A stretch of DNA of 64,000 nt from Microcyclospora pomicola (GCA_002786065.1 NHNY01000039.1:86168-150167), one strand, 5' to 3'; numbered from the stretch's first letter, positions 52,856 through 63,998 are shown. Notes: generated by a model not told the origin, from the sequence alone. Program-made: numbers and translations.

Positions 52856-53138
52856 TCAAGCACGAGCATTGCTCCACTTGTACTGGCCGAAGGTGAACTG
52901 GAAGAAATTCGATGGTCTTGCAGGCGCGCGTGTCAGTTGTCGCGATCTCGAGCGTTACCGTGATCTTTGACCTAGACACTCACAGCTTTTCCTTCAGTGG
53001 GACTGTGACGCTGTGTTCGGAGGCATTGAGCGCCGAGCGGGAGAAGTCTTCATTCGCATTGCGCAGGGTGAAGGCGCCGGCGGCAGCGACAATGCCCATG
53101 CCTGACAGCACAGCAGTGGTTCGAAGTACGGCAGACAT
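52856..53138 (-). CDS. small single-pass membrane protein, 71 aa
   Basis: Two exons, 53138-52984 and 52916-52856 (GTGAGT donor, CTGAC branch, CAAG acceptor), giving 71 aa. The protein starts MSAVLRTTAVLSGMGIVAAA, a short basic N-terminus with one hydrophobic helix, then a polar middle and the end EKLPSNFFQFTFGQYKWSNA. The layout resembles small mitochondrial inner-membrane subunits, but I do not recognise the family. Coding status rests on the clean splice join and composition, so it is moderately supported. Confidence 0.5.
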
Positions 53139-53976
53139 GACTTTTCTTGGTGTGGTTGGCGATCAGGTGCAGTGAGCAGTGAGACAGAATGAGAGATGAC
53201 TGACAAGAACGTGAAGAAGGGGCCTGTTGAAGGACGCTGGCAAGGGATATATTTCTCACCTCGAGGATCTTGCTTATTATCCTTTCTCTACAGCCACGAT
53301 CTTGTTGGGATCTGTGCATGGATAATAATAATAAGGTGCAATGCATCTTGCGGAACACCAACCAAAAGTTACGCGCAAAGACAGAGATGTTCGGCGGCAC
53401 CACGGAAATTTACCTCATTCCAGCAATCCCGACAAGGGGTACCTGCAGCCGCGCAACCGCTACGCGACACTCCCGGCCAGCAGGATGTTCTACAGTTCAT
53501 CACGAAGACAAGACTTCGAGCCCATGCAATGCACTTGTAAGGTATCTTGCCGTGTTGCTGAACATTACAATAGTCGTGTAGAACCATCCGGGATATCACA
53601 GCGTCAGACACATACAGTGTTCATGTACGTGAGGTGTGCATGCAGACTCGACGTTCGACATCCAACGACACTTTGGGGAATAGAGGAACATTTTTCTGTT
53701 TAGGTAGCCGCAGCCGAAGTCAGTCTCATTATCTTATCATTGCAATACAAATATCGGCATGCACATGCAATGGGTGCATGTATATCAGCAACTCTGCCCG
53801 CGTATCCTGTATCGTAACGCAGAAGCTTTTGCAAAGTTCTTGTCAGCGCAGTGTCGGCCTGAGCGTTTCGGCGCTGCCCACAATGTGGATCCGGCCACTA
53901 TTTGCTCGTCTGGCTCGCGCAAGACAGTAGACTCATGCGAAACTAGATGCACTAGGCAGTATGCTGCCGGCGACAC
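53139..53976. other. intergenic region
   Basis: Promoter of the small membrane protein and 3' flank of the broken oxidoreductase. No gene recognised. Confidence 0.4.
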
Positions 53977-55424
53977 TCAAAACTCCTTGATCTCCCGTTC
54001 AGCATCCATGAATGCCGGCAGTCCAGTATCCTCAAAGGCGACTCTGTCAACAACCATCCTCGCTACAGCTTCAGCGCACGACCAAATCATCGCCATTCCT
54101 CCGCCGTTGTAACCAGCCAACATATATCCTTCGCCCCTCAGACCTCCCTTACTTTTGTCGACCACTTTGCCCACAAAAGGTGCTCCATCCGGTGTCGTCC
54201 CAGTAATTCCGGTCCAGATGCTGTCAACCTTGGCTCCGCTATCTTTCCAGCCACGGAAATAGGTCGGCATCAATGCATCGAAGTGCTCTCGTGTCTCATC
54301 CGACGGAAGAAGGCTAGAGTCGTCCCAGTTATCCCACCAGATATCCTTGTTGCCATCGGTCTTGTAGGTCCACTGTCCGCCTCCAACAACTATCGTACCG
54401 TCTGGTCGTGGATTAAGATAATCCACTCTTTCGTTTGTTCCGGATGGGACACCTGAAAGATCATACGAGATATTATATGTGTGTGCTAGATGAGGAACGT
54501 CCAGTGCATGGGATGGAGAAATATGGGTCGCTGTAATCTTGGTAGGAACCAGGGTTCTCCTGAATTGTTGAAGAAGCCCAGAGGTGTATGCGTTGGTGGC
54601 AAAGATCACTTTCTTTGCCTTGATCGATCCACGAGAGGTCTGGAGCAAGTTCATCGAATCGGCGCCCTGCGAGATAGCAAGGACCGGAGTGTTTGTATGC
54701 AGATCAACGTCCTCTCGTTCTACAAGTTTAGCCAGAAGCTGCGTCACAAACTTTTAAGGCCAAAATGAACAGGCTGGACCGCTGAATGCAATCTTGGCAC
54801 CTCTGATGGACGTTACCTAGTATCGATAGCATTGGTCAGCCATGAGAAGACCTTGAAAATAAGAGTCGGTAGGTGCTTCACCTGCTCAACCCGACTTCTT
54901 GGGACACAGTCAATTTCGGGCGTCCAGGCCTCTCCGGCCTCGAGGCTGTGATGCCACTGACGCTCAAGCACAGCCGCCTCGTCCTCATCAAGAAAGACGT
55001 CCAAAGTCCTCCTCAATTCAAACTCGCAGTCGAGCTTCTCTTTCTCTACAACGCTCTTCAACGCATAGATGATACTGTGAACCATTCTGACAAGTTTACC
55101 GGCAGCCTCCAGGCCAAACTTCTGGTTAAGATTCTGATGTGTAGTGAATTTGACCTTGGCATGCCCACCATTGCGACCTGTAGCTCCCGAGCAGACCTGA
55201 CGGGCTTCGAGCATAACCACGTGAGGACGAGCATCACCGGACAGCTTCGATAGATGATACGCTGCAGCGACTCCGGATAGGCCAGCTCCAATGATAGCTA
55301 CATCACATTCCGCCGGTAGTTCCTCAGATGATCGATACTCATCGATGGGATGAATCTGAGTTCGCCAATATGGAACGGTGCCATCGCGTACTGGGAACGG
55401 TCGCCCAGAGGTTTGTTCTTCCAT
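53977..55424 (-). pseudogene. FAD-dependent (DAO family) oxidoreductase with internal stop
   Basis: D-amino-acid-oxidase-like flavoenzyme acting on an amine or amino acid. Exon 1 55424-54882, intron 54881-54817 (GTGAAG..TACTAG), exon 2 54816-53977, all in frame, 460 codons before the stop. FAD motif AIIGAGLSGVAAAYHLSK at about 43-60, and CSGATGRNGGH, then IRGAKIAFSGPACSFWP and KFVTQLLAKL; C-terminal GGQWTYK, WTGITGTTPDGAPFVG and YNGGGMAMIWSCAEAV. Codon 202 (54754-54756) is TAA exactly between FWP and KFVTQ, where the family normally has Tyr. The downstream half is otherwise conserved, so the lesion is recent, or a sequencing error, or read through. A protein ending there (201 aa) would lack most of the substrate domain. 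Start chosen at MEEQTSGRPFPV; an ATG at 55490 is an alternative. Confidence 0.8.
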
Positions 55425-55828
55425 CGAGATCGAGGTATTGCAGCAGGAATGGGTTGACGAGGATACAGAGCGAGAACTTACGGTTCGCATTGCCAGGTCA
55501 TTAGATATATGTAGATGTGCATCCCTGCTTGCCACTGAGCGCACATCCTTGTCATCGCACGATGTCAGCAGAAGCTTCAGGCAACAGCAGAGCCTTGGTC
55601 AACTCCGGACGCCTATGCCGCAGGCTGTATAATCATGGCATGATTGCGTAGAGCTTGACGTCGGATTAGGAGTTGCTCTACGCTCTTCCTACCAGGTAGG
55701 CCGGCATTCGGCGGATTACCAGCTCCGAGCCCCACTAAGGCACATCATCACCGTTAAGAACACTTTGAGCTTCACATCATGTCGGGCAGAGCATCTGCGG
55801 TGTAATCAAAACACCGGTTCACACAATC
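55425..55828. promoter_or_regulatory. divergent promoter between oxidoreductase and PTPA
   Basis: About 400 nt shared upstream region; no specific element identified. Confidence 0.35.
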
Positions 55829-57091
55829 ATGCCCACCACCCTGGCATCGCCTGGAACAGCTCTTCCCTCTATCGGGCTGCCCAAGCTCACCCCCCGCCGT
55901 CGAGTCCAGATAGAAGAACAGCCTTCGAATCCTCCACCTCAAACGCCGCAATTACCAGCACCGCCCTCTTTGTCCGGCCACACCTTTCACGAGCCGACGA
56001 GACGCATTTTGTCGGAGCGTGATCATCAGTTGTTCTTGAGCTCGGCCACGCATCGTCTCATCGTTGGCTTTGTGTTCTCGCTTTCCGATTCTGTCGCCAA
56101 CACAACCATCACGAGTGCCAATGCATCTTGGACCGCTTCAGACAAGGCGATCGTGACATTGCAGAAAGTTCTTGACAATGCGAATGAACTCTTGAAGAGC
56201 TGTCCTCCCTTAGATACTGGTTCTCGGTTTGGAAATCCAGCCTTCCGCGACTTCTTGGCCGCTCTTGAGAAATCACAAGAAGGATGGCATAGACAACTGG
56301 GGGTTACGGATGGCGCCGCAATAAACGAATTGGCCACATATCTGCTTAATTCATTTGGGAATGGAATGAGGATCGACTATGGCTCCGGACATGAGCTGAA
56401 CTTCATCCTTTGGCTGCTGTGTTTACGCCAGATTGGCGTCCTCCGCGACGAATTGCTGCCTGCGCTTGCTCTACAAGTCTTTCCCCGGTACCTCAAGCTG
56501 ATGCGAGATATTCAAAGCACATATTATCTCGAGCCAGCAGGCTCGCACGGCGTTTGGGGTTTGGACGACTATCAATTCCTGCCCTTCTTGTTCGGCGCGT
56601 CACAACTTCTCAATCACAAACACATTCGACCGCTGAGCATACATAACGAGCTCATCATTGAAGAATGTAGCAAGGACTATCTATATCTTGACCAGATCCG
56701 GTGGGTGAACAACACGAAGACCGTGCAGGGGCTGCGATGGCATAGTCCTATGCTTGACGACATCTCTTCTGCGAAATCATGGGTCAAGGTGGAAGCTGGC
56801 ATGCGCAGAATGTTTCTAGCCGAAGTTCTGGGCAAATTACCCGTCGCGCAACATTTCATGTTCGGGAGCATTTTGCCCGCTACTGCAGAAATGAGCACAG
56901 ACGCACAGGCCCATGTCGGCGATGAAGATGTAGGGCATGTTGAAATCACCGTCGATGGGATGAAGCACAAGCACAACCCGAACAGCTGGGGCGATTGCTG
57001 TGGTATAAAGGTCCCTTCCGCAGTTGGGGCTACGTTGGAGACCAAGAAAAGCGGCGACAACCGTGACTTGCGAAGAATACCCTTCGATTGA
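55829..57091 (+). CDS. serine/threonine phosphatase 2A activator (PTPA, prolyl isomerase)
   Basis: 420 aa, single exon. PTPA/Rrd protein that refolds and activates PP2A catalytic subunits through peptidyl-prolyl isomerase activity. Family motifs: YGSGHELNFILWLLCL, GVWGLDDYQFLPFLFGASQL, YLDQIRWVNNTK, LRWHSPMLDDIS and WVKVEAGMRRMFLAEVLGK. The N-terminal 60 residues are Pro-rich and variable. Which paralogue (Rrd1 or Rrd2 type) it is cannot be settled from one sequence. Confidence 0.93.
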   Translation: MPTTLASPGTALPSIGLPKLTPRRRVQIEEQPSNPPPQTPQLPAPPSLSGHTFHEPTRRILSERDHQLFLSSATHRLIVGFVFSLSDSVANTTITSANASWTASDKAIVTLQKVLDNANELLKSCPPLDTGSRFGNPAFRDFLAALEKSQEGWHRQLGVTDGAAINELATYLLNSFGNGMRIDYGSGHELNFILWLLCLRQIGVLRDELLPALALQVFPRYLKLMRDIQSTYYLEPAGSHGVWGLDDYQFLPFLFGASQLLNHKHIRPLSIHNELIIEECSKDYLYLDQIRWVNNTKTVQGLRWHSPMLDDISSAKSWVKVEAGMRRMFLAEVLGKLPVAQHFMFGSILPATAEMSTDAQAHVGDEDVGHVEITVDGMKHKHNPNSWGDCCGIKVPSAVGATLETKKSGDNRDLRRIPFD

Positions 57092-58310
57092 GATGTCGGG
57101 ATATCCCTTGGGTTGCGAAACATGGTCTGATTTTGGAATACCAAAGTCAAAACTGTGTCTTCTTCGCGAGACTTCACGTCACATCTGTCGGGTCTCTCTC
57201 TCTCTTGATGCTAAGTCTTGCAGCACCAGTCGCCAACACAGCAGATAATGATGGGTACCCATGTCTGAACTTCGCGAGCGGTGGGTGGGAGCGCCTGATA
57301 CGTGCCATTCATGTCGAGAGTCTGCCAGGACGTGGCCATCGTGTTCCGTGTTTGTGCTGGCGGCATGATCCCATGCTGACCGTCAGGGCCTTCACGTTGA
57401 ATCCTTGATGTAAAGCAGCCTCCTTGAAGCTGGCCATGAACAAGGAAATGCCCACCCATGACAAAGACTCGCCCTAATCTGCCTGCGGTGAGATCTCAGG
57501 GCAGTCGCTGTGGCAAGGCTGATTCCCCATAGTATCTGGCCCTGCAAACCCAGGATGTGCCATAGTGCTTCGAGCAGAAGTCATGCTCACAATCATACGC
57601 TTAGCGAAGAACAGATTACGACGCTCCGATTGCGGGAGCATGCGCAGCGAGTGCCTAAATTTGACCATAGTAAATGCAATCGAGCGTTACATTCTATGAA
57701 GCAATGTGAATCAGCAGATCGATTGGACGGCTATGTTGTGAGAAGTGTGTTTCGTATCTAGAGGACTAGAGTACCTAACCACCTTGACTCGACCGCTAGG
57801 GAAGGCAGTGTATTAGCTTGATTTGAAATCTGATGAGGCTGACAATAAGAGCCTAGAACGAATGTGATGTGACATGTATTCTCAGATGGTACAATTCTAT
57901 TGCGTGTTGGCAGTACACAGATACCTAGTGCATACCGTGTACTCATATATGCCTGTATGTCCACCGTGGAGTTCATCTGTAGATTTGCCTGTGGTCGAGG
58001 CGTGTCTGGATAATTGCCTGAGGCACCGGTCATGATCATGCGAAGACACCTGCTACACGTAATGACGGGCGCCACCACGAATCCTGCCTTTCCTTCTGGG
58101 ATCACTATGCGTTTCTTTCGTGAGCTTCTGGGACACATACTCTCGTGTAATAAAGTCAACGTCGACATTGTAGAGCAGGCTCCGTGACAGCCGCGTGTTC
58201 CATCAGTTCGGTACCTGAGATTCCGAGTGTGAGCCTCATTCTATTCTTCGTCCGGACATCGTCCGTCGCTCGGGCTACAACGCATCATAAAACCGGTATA
58301 GCATCCCATA
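57092..58310. other. intergenic region
   Basis: About 1.2 kb between PTPA and the Zn2Cys6 factor; no supported gene. Confidence 0.45.
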
Positions 58311-60564
58311 ATGTCCGGAATTCCGCGGTCGCACCCCGGCAGTCCTACCACTATCTATGCAGGAGTGTCCAAGCCTATGAGGAAAGGCACCAAGAGCTGC
58401 AGGTCATGTGAGCATTCATTGTCCTGGAATGAGTGGCCGCACGTGGCGCTCGCCATGGCACATCTACCTAGAACTGCTCGACTAATGATAGGCAGGTCGT
58501 CAACGCAAAACTCGATGCATTTACCCCGAAAGTGGCCACACAAGCAGATGCAAAGAGTGCATTAGCCGAAACCTGCACTGCGAACCTCAAGGCTCAGTCG
58601 AGAACACTGATGCGGCACAGCATCCTGCAACGAAAGCGTCTACTTTCGGGTTCAATGGCTCAAGGTCAGTTTCCGGGAGTCCAGCTTGGAGGGACAACAC
58701 TTTGCCAGCATCCGCTGGTCGTCCAGATCAGCTAGGGCGACCTGCTATCAATGCCTCCAACCAACTCTCGAACGCACCTCTCGGATCACATCCGGGTAGG
58801 ACGTTGCAACATTACCCACCCTCTGCCACCGCAGATATAGAAGTCGGACAGATTGTCAACGGCAATGCCGCTCCTCTGATGACTGCACTCGGAAACCCTG
58901 TTCTTGGACCCACTAACCGACCATTCGTTGATCACGCCGGGTCAACACACATATCGTCAACCAAAGCGGCACAACTGAAGGAGAAGTATCGGATCGCAGC
59001 CGAAGAGCTTTGTTCCGTCATACCAAACAAGGCCGAACTCCAGGACATTTTCCAGTCCTGCTCTTCATGGTGGCCTCTTTGGCGAGATTGCGTGGATCTC
59101 GAGTGGGGCAACCCGGACACGAAATATTTCCACCAATTCGTGACCTATGCGCTTGAAGACGGCCACCCGGCTCTGATTGCGACTTTACTGGTCGGCTTGG
59201 CAATTAGTACCAATGACGATCAGCGGTTCTTGCCTCCGGTGGAGCGATGGATTCTGAACGATGATGAACTCGCCAGCACAGAACATGGTCTCCGATGTCT
59301 CATGGCACTTGGCCTGTACCGCATTACTACTCTACAGCCGCGACGAGCATGGACCATATATCGGCGGGCTAGCACGCTTGTGCAGCTGAACGGTATCCAT
59401 CTGACACATCGAAAGAACGAGAAACAGGGATCCATATTCTGGCCATTGTTCCACGCTGATCGATGGGTGTCTCTTCTCATTGGCTTGCCATACATGCTGC
59501 AAGATAATCTGTGCGACGTCAAGATTCCACCGATAAATGAGCTACCAGTTGATGTGTGGCTGTACCGGAAAATGGCGCTTGTTGGTGGGAGAGTGATCGA
59601 TTGCTTGCAGTCCGTCGACGGACCCACCCTTTCCTCTGCTTTGGCGGTGGAAGAGCAACTGGATGCGCTCCTCGTACAGCTTCCTCCGCGCTACTTAGAC
59701 CTACGGGAGATTCGGACCGTGGTCGATCATAGAGACAAGAACACACGTCTATACCGTACGTTTCAATTCTTCCAACTCCGAGTTTACGTACATCTGCCAT
59801 TGCTTTTGCGATCGTCGACACAGGAGCGCTACGGGTTCTCGAGGAAGAGCTGTGTCGACGACAGTCGCCGGGTTCTGGAAGCATACCTAGAGATTTACTA
59901 CGATTCCGACCCTGTTGCTGCAGTGTATGGAGGTATTGTCAACTTTGTCGCATTCATATCGGCTGTCATCATGTTACTAGGTCTCATGGGTTACGGCCAA
60001 CAGGATGCGAGTTTACCGCAACAAGAGTCCACGCAGAGGCACGAGGATGGCCAAATGATACACAAAGTCATGCATGCAATCAAAACCAGTGGAAAAGGCA
60101 TGTCCACAGCACTTTGCGGGCAGTGCTACACGGCATTGGCGGCGCTCATACACAGCGCGCAGAGCATAGGGAAAAACGTAGAGAGGACCATAGTGCTACC
60201 ATACTTTGGCGCGATCACCATCAGCGGAAGAGGGACGTGTAGGAACGACAAGCCGCAACAAGAGAGAATCTCGCACGATAGTCCGACGGCAGATAAGCAT
60301 CTACTGAGTATCCCCATCCCGCCGAACCCTGGACCACGGCCATTGGCTCCACTTCAACAAGAATTTATGATCGACAACAACCACGATTTCAATTATGTAT
60401 CGCTTGTCTACTCGGGGCCATTTCTCCCGTCCCATGCTACCGGAGCATGGCCGGCTGGGCATAGTGACGGCATCAATGCTGATCCGAACACGTGGATCGA
60501 AACGCTCGACAGCGACGATTGGAGTTGGCTGAGCTCGGATCTGCCACCCAATTTCATTTACTAG
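58311..60564 (+). CDS. Zn2Cys6 fungal transcription factor
   Basis: 721 aa. Exon 1 58311-58407, an 88-nt intron inside the zinc cluster (GTGAGC..GGCAG), exon 2 58496-60564. The splice restores the binuclear cluster C-x2-C-x6-C..C-x2-C-x6-C: CRSCRQRKTRCIYPE, then SRCKECISRNLHCEPQG (about 32-67). The long C-terminal part carries the fungal-specific regulatory domain (about 230-500; GLRCLMALGLYRITTLQPRR, HADRWVSLLIGLPYML). The intron within the DNA-binding codons is common in this family. Target genes cannot be inferred from the neighbours. Confidence 0.9.
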
Positions 60565-60694
60565 ACCAGTAACAACATAAATTACCTCTGCGACGAGTGC
60601 GCTTGCGTCGAGCACCCAACATCTTGAGTACAAACCGATAGTACGAGGTTGCCAAGCCATATATCTGCTTGCACGGTGGGTGTCCGGCTGATCG

Positions 60695-61798
60695 CTACTC
60701 CAATCTTGTGAAGACGCCAGGTACAAATTCGGCCCACACCGGCAAACACAGTCTTTCGAAAATCTCATCCAACTCCTCTTGTAGAGCCAAGATCTGCATA
60801 TCTCGGCATATGAACGTTTGCAATGTTGGACATGTAGCTCTAGAGATGGTGAAGGTGGAAATCATGTTGACGAGATTGTCATAAGTCGAGAAGAGTTCGC
60901 TCCAACAGTCATTCAGCTCCGCTCGACCTACACGTAATCGGTCGGTGAGTATATTAGATGCCGGCAGGGGAGCGAGCTGCAAGTCGAGTATGACAATTCG
61001 AGAGAGAAGAGGCACGAAATTGAGGTGCGTGGAAAATGGAAGAATGGCTGTGTAGGTGAAAGATTGTATCGAGGCAAACCCTGGAAATCCGATCACTGGC
61101 CCCGGAGAGCGAAGTGAGTCGTTGATACTGTAGACGAGACTTGGCGGGCCACGCTCGAAGAAGTTGTAGGTGCCATAAGCCTTGAGAAAAGATGCCTCGC
61201 TAAGACTGACGTGGGACCAGGGCTGCAGTTGAAGCACGCTTGATCTTGCGATACCAGGATAAGTAGATGGTTTGCACGAGAGTGTTTTGTAGTCTGCCAA
61301 GTTTGGAACTTTGTTCTGACTTGGAGGGCGAGCCTGCCTGAGCTCGAGGAAATGGTAATCCATATCACCAAAAGCCCAATCTCCAATGGTTTCGACTGCG
61401 CAATGCGTTAGACAAGCCAGTTCTATGGGTGGCGCCAGAATCGCAACCCGTGCAAGACGAAGATTGGCGAGTAGATGCGCCCAGAACGCGGCAATAGCAA
61501 TAGACCGCCAGTCGGATGCTTCAACCATGCCCTGGTATTTATGGTTTAGCTGTTCAATCTTGACTGGATCAGAGAGGACAACAAGGCTTTGTATAGCATC
61601 TCGCAGATTTTCTCTTTCCACGAAATCGAGAAACTGGCGAAGACAGTGATAGATGAAGGAGGGCCACATCAGCATGCTTTCGTAATGAATGTGCTTTTCG
61701 GGCCACTTTCTGGTCTTGTCTGCTCTGTCAGAACGAGTCTGCAGAATCGCATCTCGTGTTATTGCAAGGTGGTAACGATCGCTTGAAGGCGGAAGCAT
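60695..61798 (-). CDS. hypothetical protein next to transposon insertion, possibly 5'-truncated
   Basis: 367 aa from the first ATG at 61798. No recognised domain; helical, leucine-rich, with segments such as WPSFIYHCLRQFLDFVEREN and AFWAHLLANLRLARVAILAP, vaguely like fungal F-box-type hypothetical proteins. The reading frame stays open upstream from 61798 to the transposon border at 61867 and on into the element, so the original start may have been upstream and separated by the insertion. If so the present ATG is secondary. Confidence 0.55.
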   Translation of the reverse strand: MLPPSSDRYHLAITRDAILQTRSDRADKTRKWPEKHIHYESMLMWPSFIYHCLRQFLDFVERENLRDAIQSLVVLSDPVKIEQLNHKYQGMVEASDWRSIAIAAFWAHLLANLRLARVAILAPPIELACLTHCAVETIGDWAFGDMDYHFLELRQARPPSQNKVPNLADYKTLSCKPSTYPGIARSSVLQLQPWSHVSLSEASFLKAYGTYNFFERGPPSLVYSINDSLRSPGPVIGFPGFASIQSFTYTAILPFSTHLNFVPLLSRIVILDLQLAPLPASNILTDRLRVGRAELNDCWSELFSTYDNLVNMISTFTISRATCPTLQTFICRDMQILALQEELDEIFERLCLPVWAEFVPGVFTRLE

Positions 61799-61867
61799 TG
61801 GCTCAATGTAGTAGTGAGTATCATCATCGCCCAAGGATGCATCCAAGCGGTCCACTCTTCCAACCAC

Positions 61868-61869
61868 TA
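61868..61869. repeat. left TA target-site duplication
   Basis: TA immediately outside the left inverted repeat, matched by TA at 63999-64000. Confidence 0.75.
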
Positions 61870-61911
61870 GAAGTCTTCCCCGCGGAGTGCACGCCACCAC
61901 GTGATGCACGA
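61870..61911 (+). repeat. left terminal inverted repeat
   Basis: Begins GAAGTCTTCCCC; 33 of 42 positions match the right repeat by eye. Contains two copies of TGCACG, possibly transposase binding sites. Confidence 0.85.
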
Positions 61912-62029
61912 AAATCGCTACCAGTGGCCTCAACTTCAACCAGCAATAACACAGCCAATATAGCAGCTATTGATGTAATTTTTGAAGGAGCTTGTTCCTT
62001 GATGTGATGGCTACAAATATATAAACTTT

Positions 62030-63910
62030 TCATGTGTTGAAGTGCCTTGGTGGTCTGATAATTCTGCCTTTTGATGAAATGGTATGGGCTGGCTGTTCTG
62101 AGATTTCAGGCTTGTTAATGGCCAGTTGTGAGAGACTGGCTATAACTGATTGTTGCTGGTCAGATTTTGGCCTTTTGACTACAGTTTGGAGCTGGTCTTG
62201 CAGCTGTTGTTGTGCTTGAGTGACCTCTTTTTCAATGGCCTTTTGGTGTGCCTTTTCAGTAGCAATATCCTTCTTGTGTTGAGCTGCTTGTGACCTCTGT
62301 AACCTTCTCTCTGTAGCAAGCTCTTGTTGCAGCTGCTGGTTGACCCTTTTTGCTTCAACCTGAGCTGCTTTTGCTTGTTGCTGGACCTCTTTGTCTTGAT
62401 CTCTCTGTTGTTGAAGGTCCTTGGCTTGCTGGATTTTGGCTGGTGAGAAGAAGGTTGCACCTTGGTTGTCAATTGCTCTCAGATCTTCAAATAAGGCCCT
62501 CCCTCTCTTCCTTTTCTTCTTCTCAGTTATCAGTGCTGTTTGGAAGCCTTTGTTCTGTGCTTTAAGAAGAGCATTTTGAGTGGTGATTGTCAATATGGCA
62601 TCATTGAGTTTATGGACCTTCTTCTGATCTTGCTGGTCAACAACCTCTGCAACAACCTCTTTGAGAAGGGTCCTGATCTTCCTCCAGTCACTGGCTGACA
62701 ATGTGGAGCTACTTGAGCTGTGGTTTGACACTGGCCTTTGATTGTCAACCTCTTGAGGGTGTGTGAAGATATCCAGTATGATAGCTGGATTGAATGGATA
62801 AATGCCAGTTTTGCTCCAAGCAGAAAGGATATTCTTCTCACAAAATGCCTTCTGATATGCTGGCCAAAATAGCTGAAGAAAGTCCCTTTTGGTGACAGCT
62901 GAGAGACCTTGACTGGCATGGATAAATTGGTCTAGCTGCTGACTATAATATATAGCTAGTGGAGCAAAAAGGCTGACATCAAGTGGTTGCAATCTGTGTG
63001 TTGAATGAGGTGGATAAACTGCTACAAGGATCTTGTGAGACTGGCACCAATCAAGAAACCTCATATTGATATGGCTACCATGGCCATCAACAAACAGCAA
63101 CCTCCATTGCCTTCTTGCCTTTGCCTTTGTTTGACGGTCAAAGACCTTGACAAGCCACTCAAAACCAAGGTGATCATTAGTCCAGCCAGTTGGTGAGGAA
63201 GCAAAAAAGGCTGTTTGAGATTGTGGGTCAAGATCTTGAACCCAAGCATCTTGAATGTTGCCAGTAATAGCTTTGTATATTAATGCTGGTGCAATGGCTG
63301 TACCATCAGCACATATTGTAGCAATCAATGTGATCCACTCCCTATTGCCATCTTGGATATTGCCTAGCATTCTTTTGCTCTCAAATGCTTGCTTTGAGAA
63401 GATCCTTTTTGCCTTTGTGAGGAAGCCAATAAGGAAGCCTTTTTCATCCATATTATAGATATTCTCAGGCTCCACTTGATACTGCTCAATCTTTGACTTG
63501 ATCAGATCAAAATATGCCTTATATTCTTCCATTGAATCCACCTTTTTTCTGACTGAGTCCAGTGGTTTGAGGTATCTGCTTTCAAGCTGGTTTTGCCACC
63601 TTTTACAGAACCTTGAAGACCAGTTCTTCCCTGGCAATCTACCCACTATATCAGAGGCAAAATGGTTGACCATTGCAGTGGTTGGAGGGAGCCCTTGCTC
63701 AGATAATTTATTGATATAATCCACAAGGGTTCTCTCTTGTTGGTGAGACAATAACTGAGCTTTTTCTGAGGATTCTTGAGCTGAAACAGTGACCTTTCTC
63801 CAGCGCCTGGAGAGCGTGCTTCTGTCCACATTGTGCAGTTTTGAAATGGCAGAAAGATTGGGTTTATCATGAAGATGACACTCAGCAAGTGCAAGATCAA
63901 TTGGATCCAT
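62030..63910 (-). CDS. Fot1/pogo-type DDE transposase
   Basis: 626 aa, uninterrupted, ATG at 63910. N-terminal Psq-type HTH (NLSAISKLHNVDRSTLSRRW, about 18-37), then a CENP-B-like DNA-binding region (TLVDYINKLSEQGLPPT; GKNWSSRFCKRW), then the DDE core: Asp155 in YNMDEKGF, Asp275 in LFVDGHGSH and Asp311 in LQPLDVSLF, a DD35D spacing characteristic of Fot1. The C-terminal about 200 residues are a Q/K-rich coiled coil (KEVQQQAKAAQVEAKRVNQQ) ending in a basic tail. All catalytic residues are present, so it could be active. Confidence 0.93.
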   Translation of the reverse strand: MDPIDLALAECHLHDKPNLSAISKLHNVDRSTLSRRWRKVTVSAQESSEKAQLLSHQQERTLVDYINKLSEQGLPPTTAMVNHFASDIVGRLPGKNWSSRFCKRWQNQLESRYLKPLDSVRKKVDSMEEYKAYFDLIKSKIEQYQVEPENIYNMDEKGFLIGFLTKAKRIFSKQAFESKRMLGNIQDGNREWITLIATICADGTAIAPALIYKAITGNIQDAWVQDLDPQSQTAFFASSPTGWTNDHLGFEWLVKVFDRQTKAKARRQWRLLFVDGHGSHINMRFLDWCQSHKILVAVYPPHSTHRLQPLDVSLFAPLAIYYSQQLDQFIHASQGLSAVTKRDFLQLFWPAYQKAFCEKNILSAWSKTGIYPFNPAIILDIFTHPQEVDNQRPVSNHSSSSSTLSASDWRKIRTLLKEVVAEVVDQQDQKKVHKLNDAILTITTQNALLKAQNKGFQTALITEKKKRKRGRALFEDLRAIDNQGATFFSPAKIQQAKDLQQQRDQDKEVQQQAKAAQVEAKRVNQQLQQELATERRLQRSQAAQHKKDIATEKAHQKAIEKEVTQAQQQLQDQLQTVVKRPKSDQQQSVIASLSQLAINKPEISEQPAHTISSKGRIIRPPRHFNT

Positions 63911-63956
63911 GGTTGTTGAGCAATGATTTAATCAATGTGGTAATAGATTCACAAAA

Positions 63957-63998
63957 TCGTGCATGTGGTGGTCACGTGCACGGTGTGGGGAAGACTTC
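63957..63998 (-). repeat. right terminal inverted repeat
   Basis: Reverse complement starts GAAGTCTTCCCC, as the left repeat; 42 bp imperfect, with GTGCACG and ATGCACGA blocks conserved. Confidence 0.85.

Larger units (their letters stand above)
61870..63998. mobile_element. Fot1/pogo-like DNA transposon, apparently complete
   Basis: 2129-bp element with 42-bp imperfect terminal inverted repeats, TA duplication, one uninterrupted DD35D transposase on the minus strand, and lower GC than its flanks. The integrity of the coding frame and lack of C-to-T stop codons indicate little RIP damage and probably recent insertion. The right TIR plus its TA ends exactly at the last base of the window. Confidence 0.9.
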
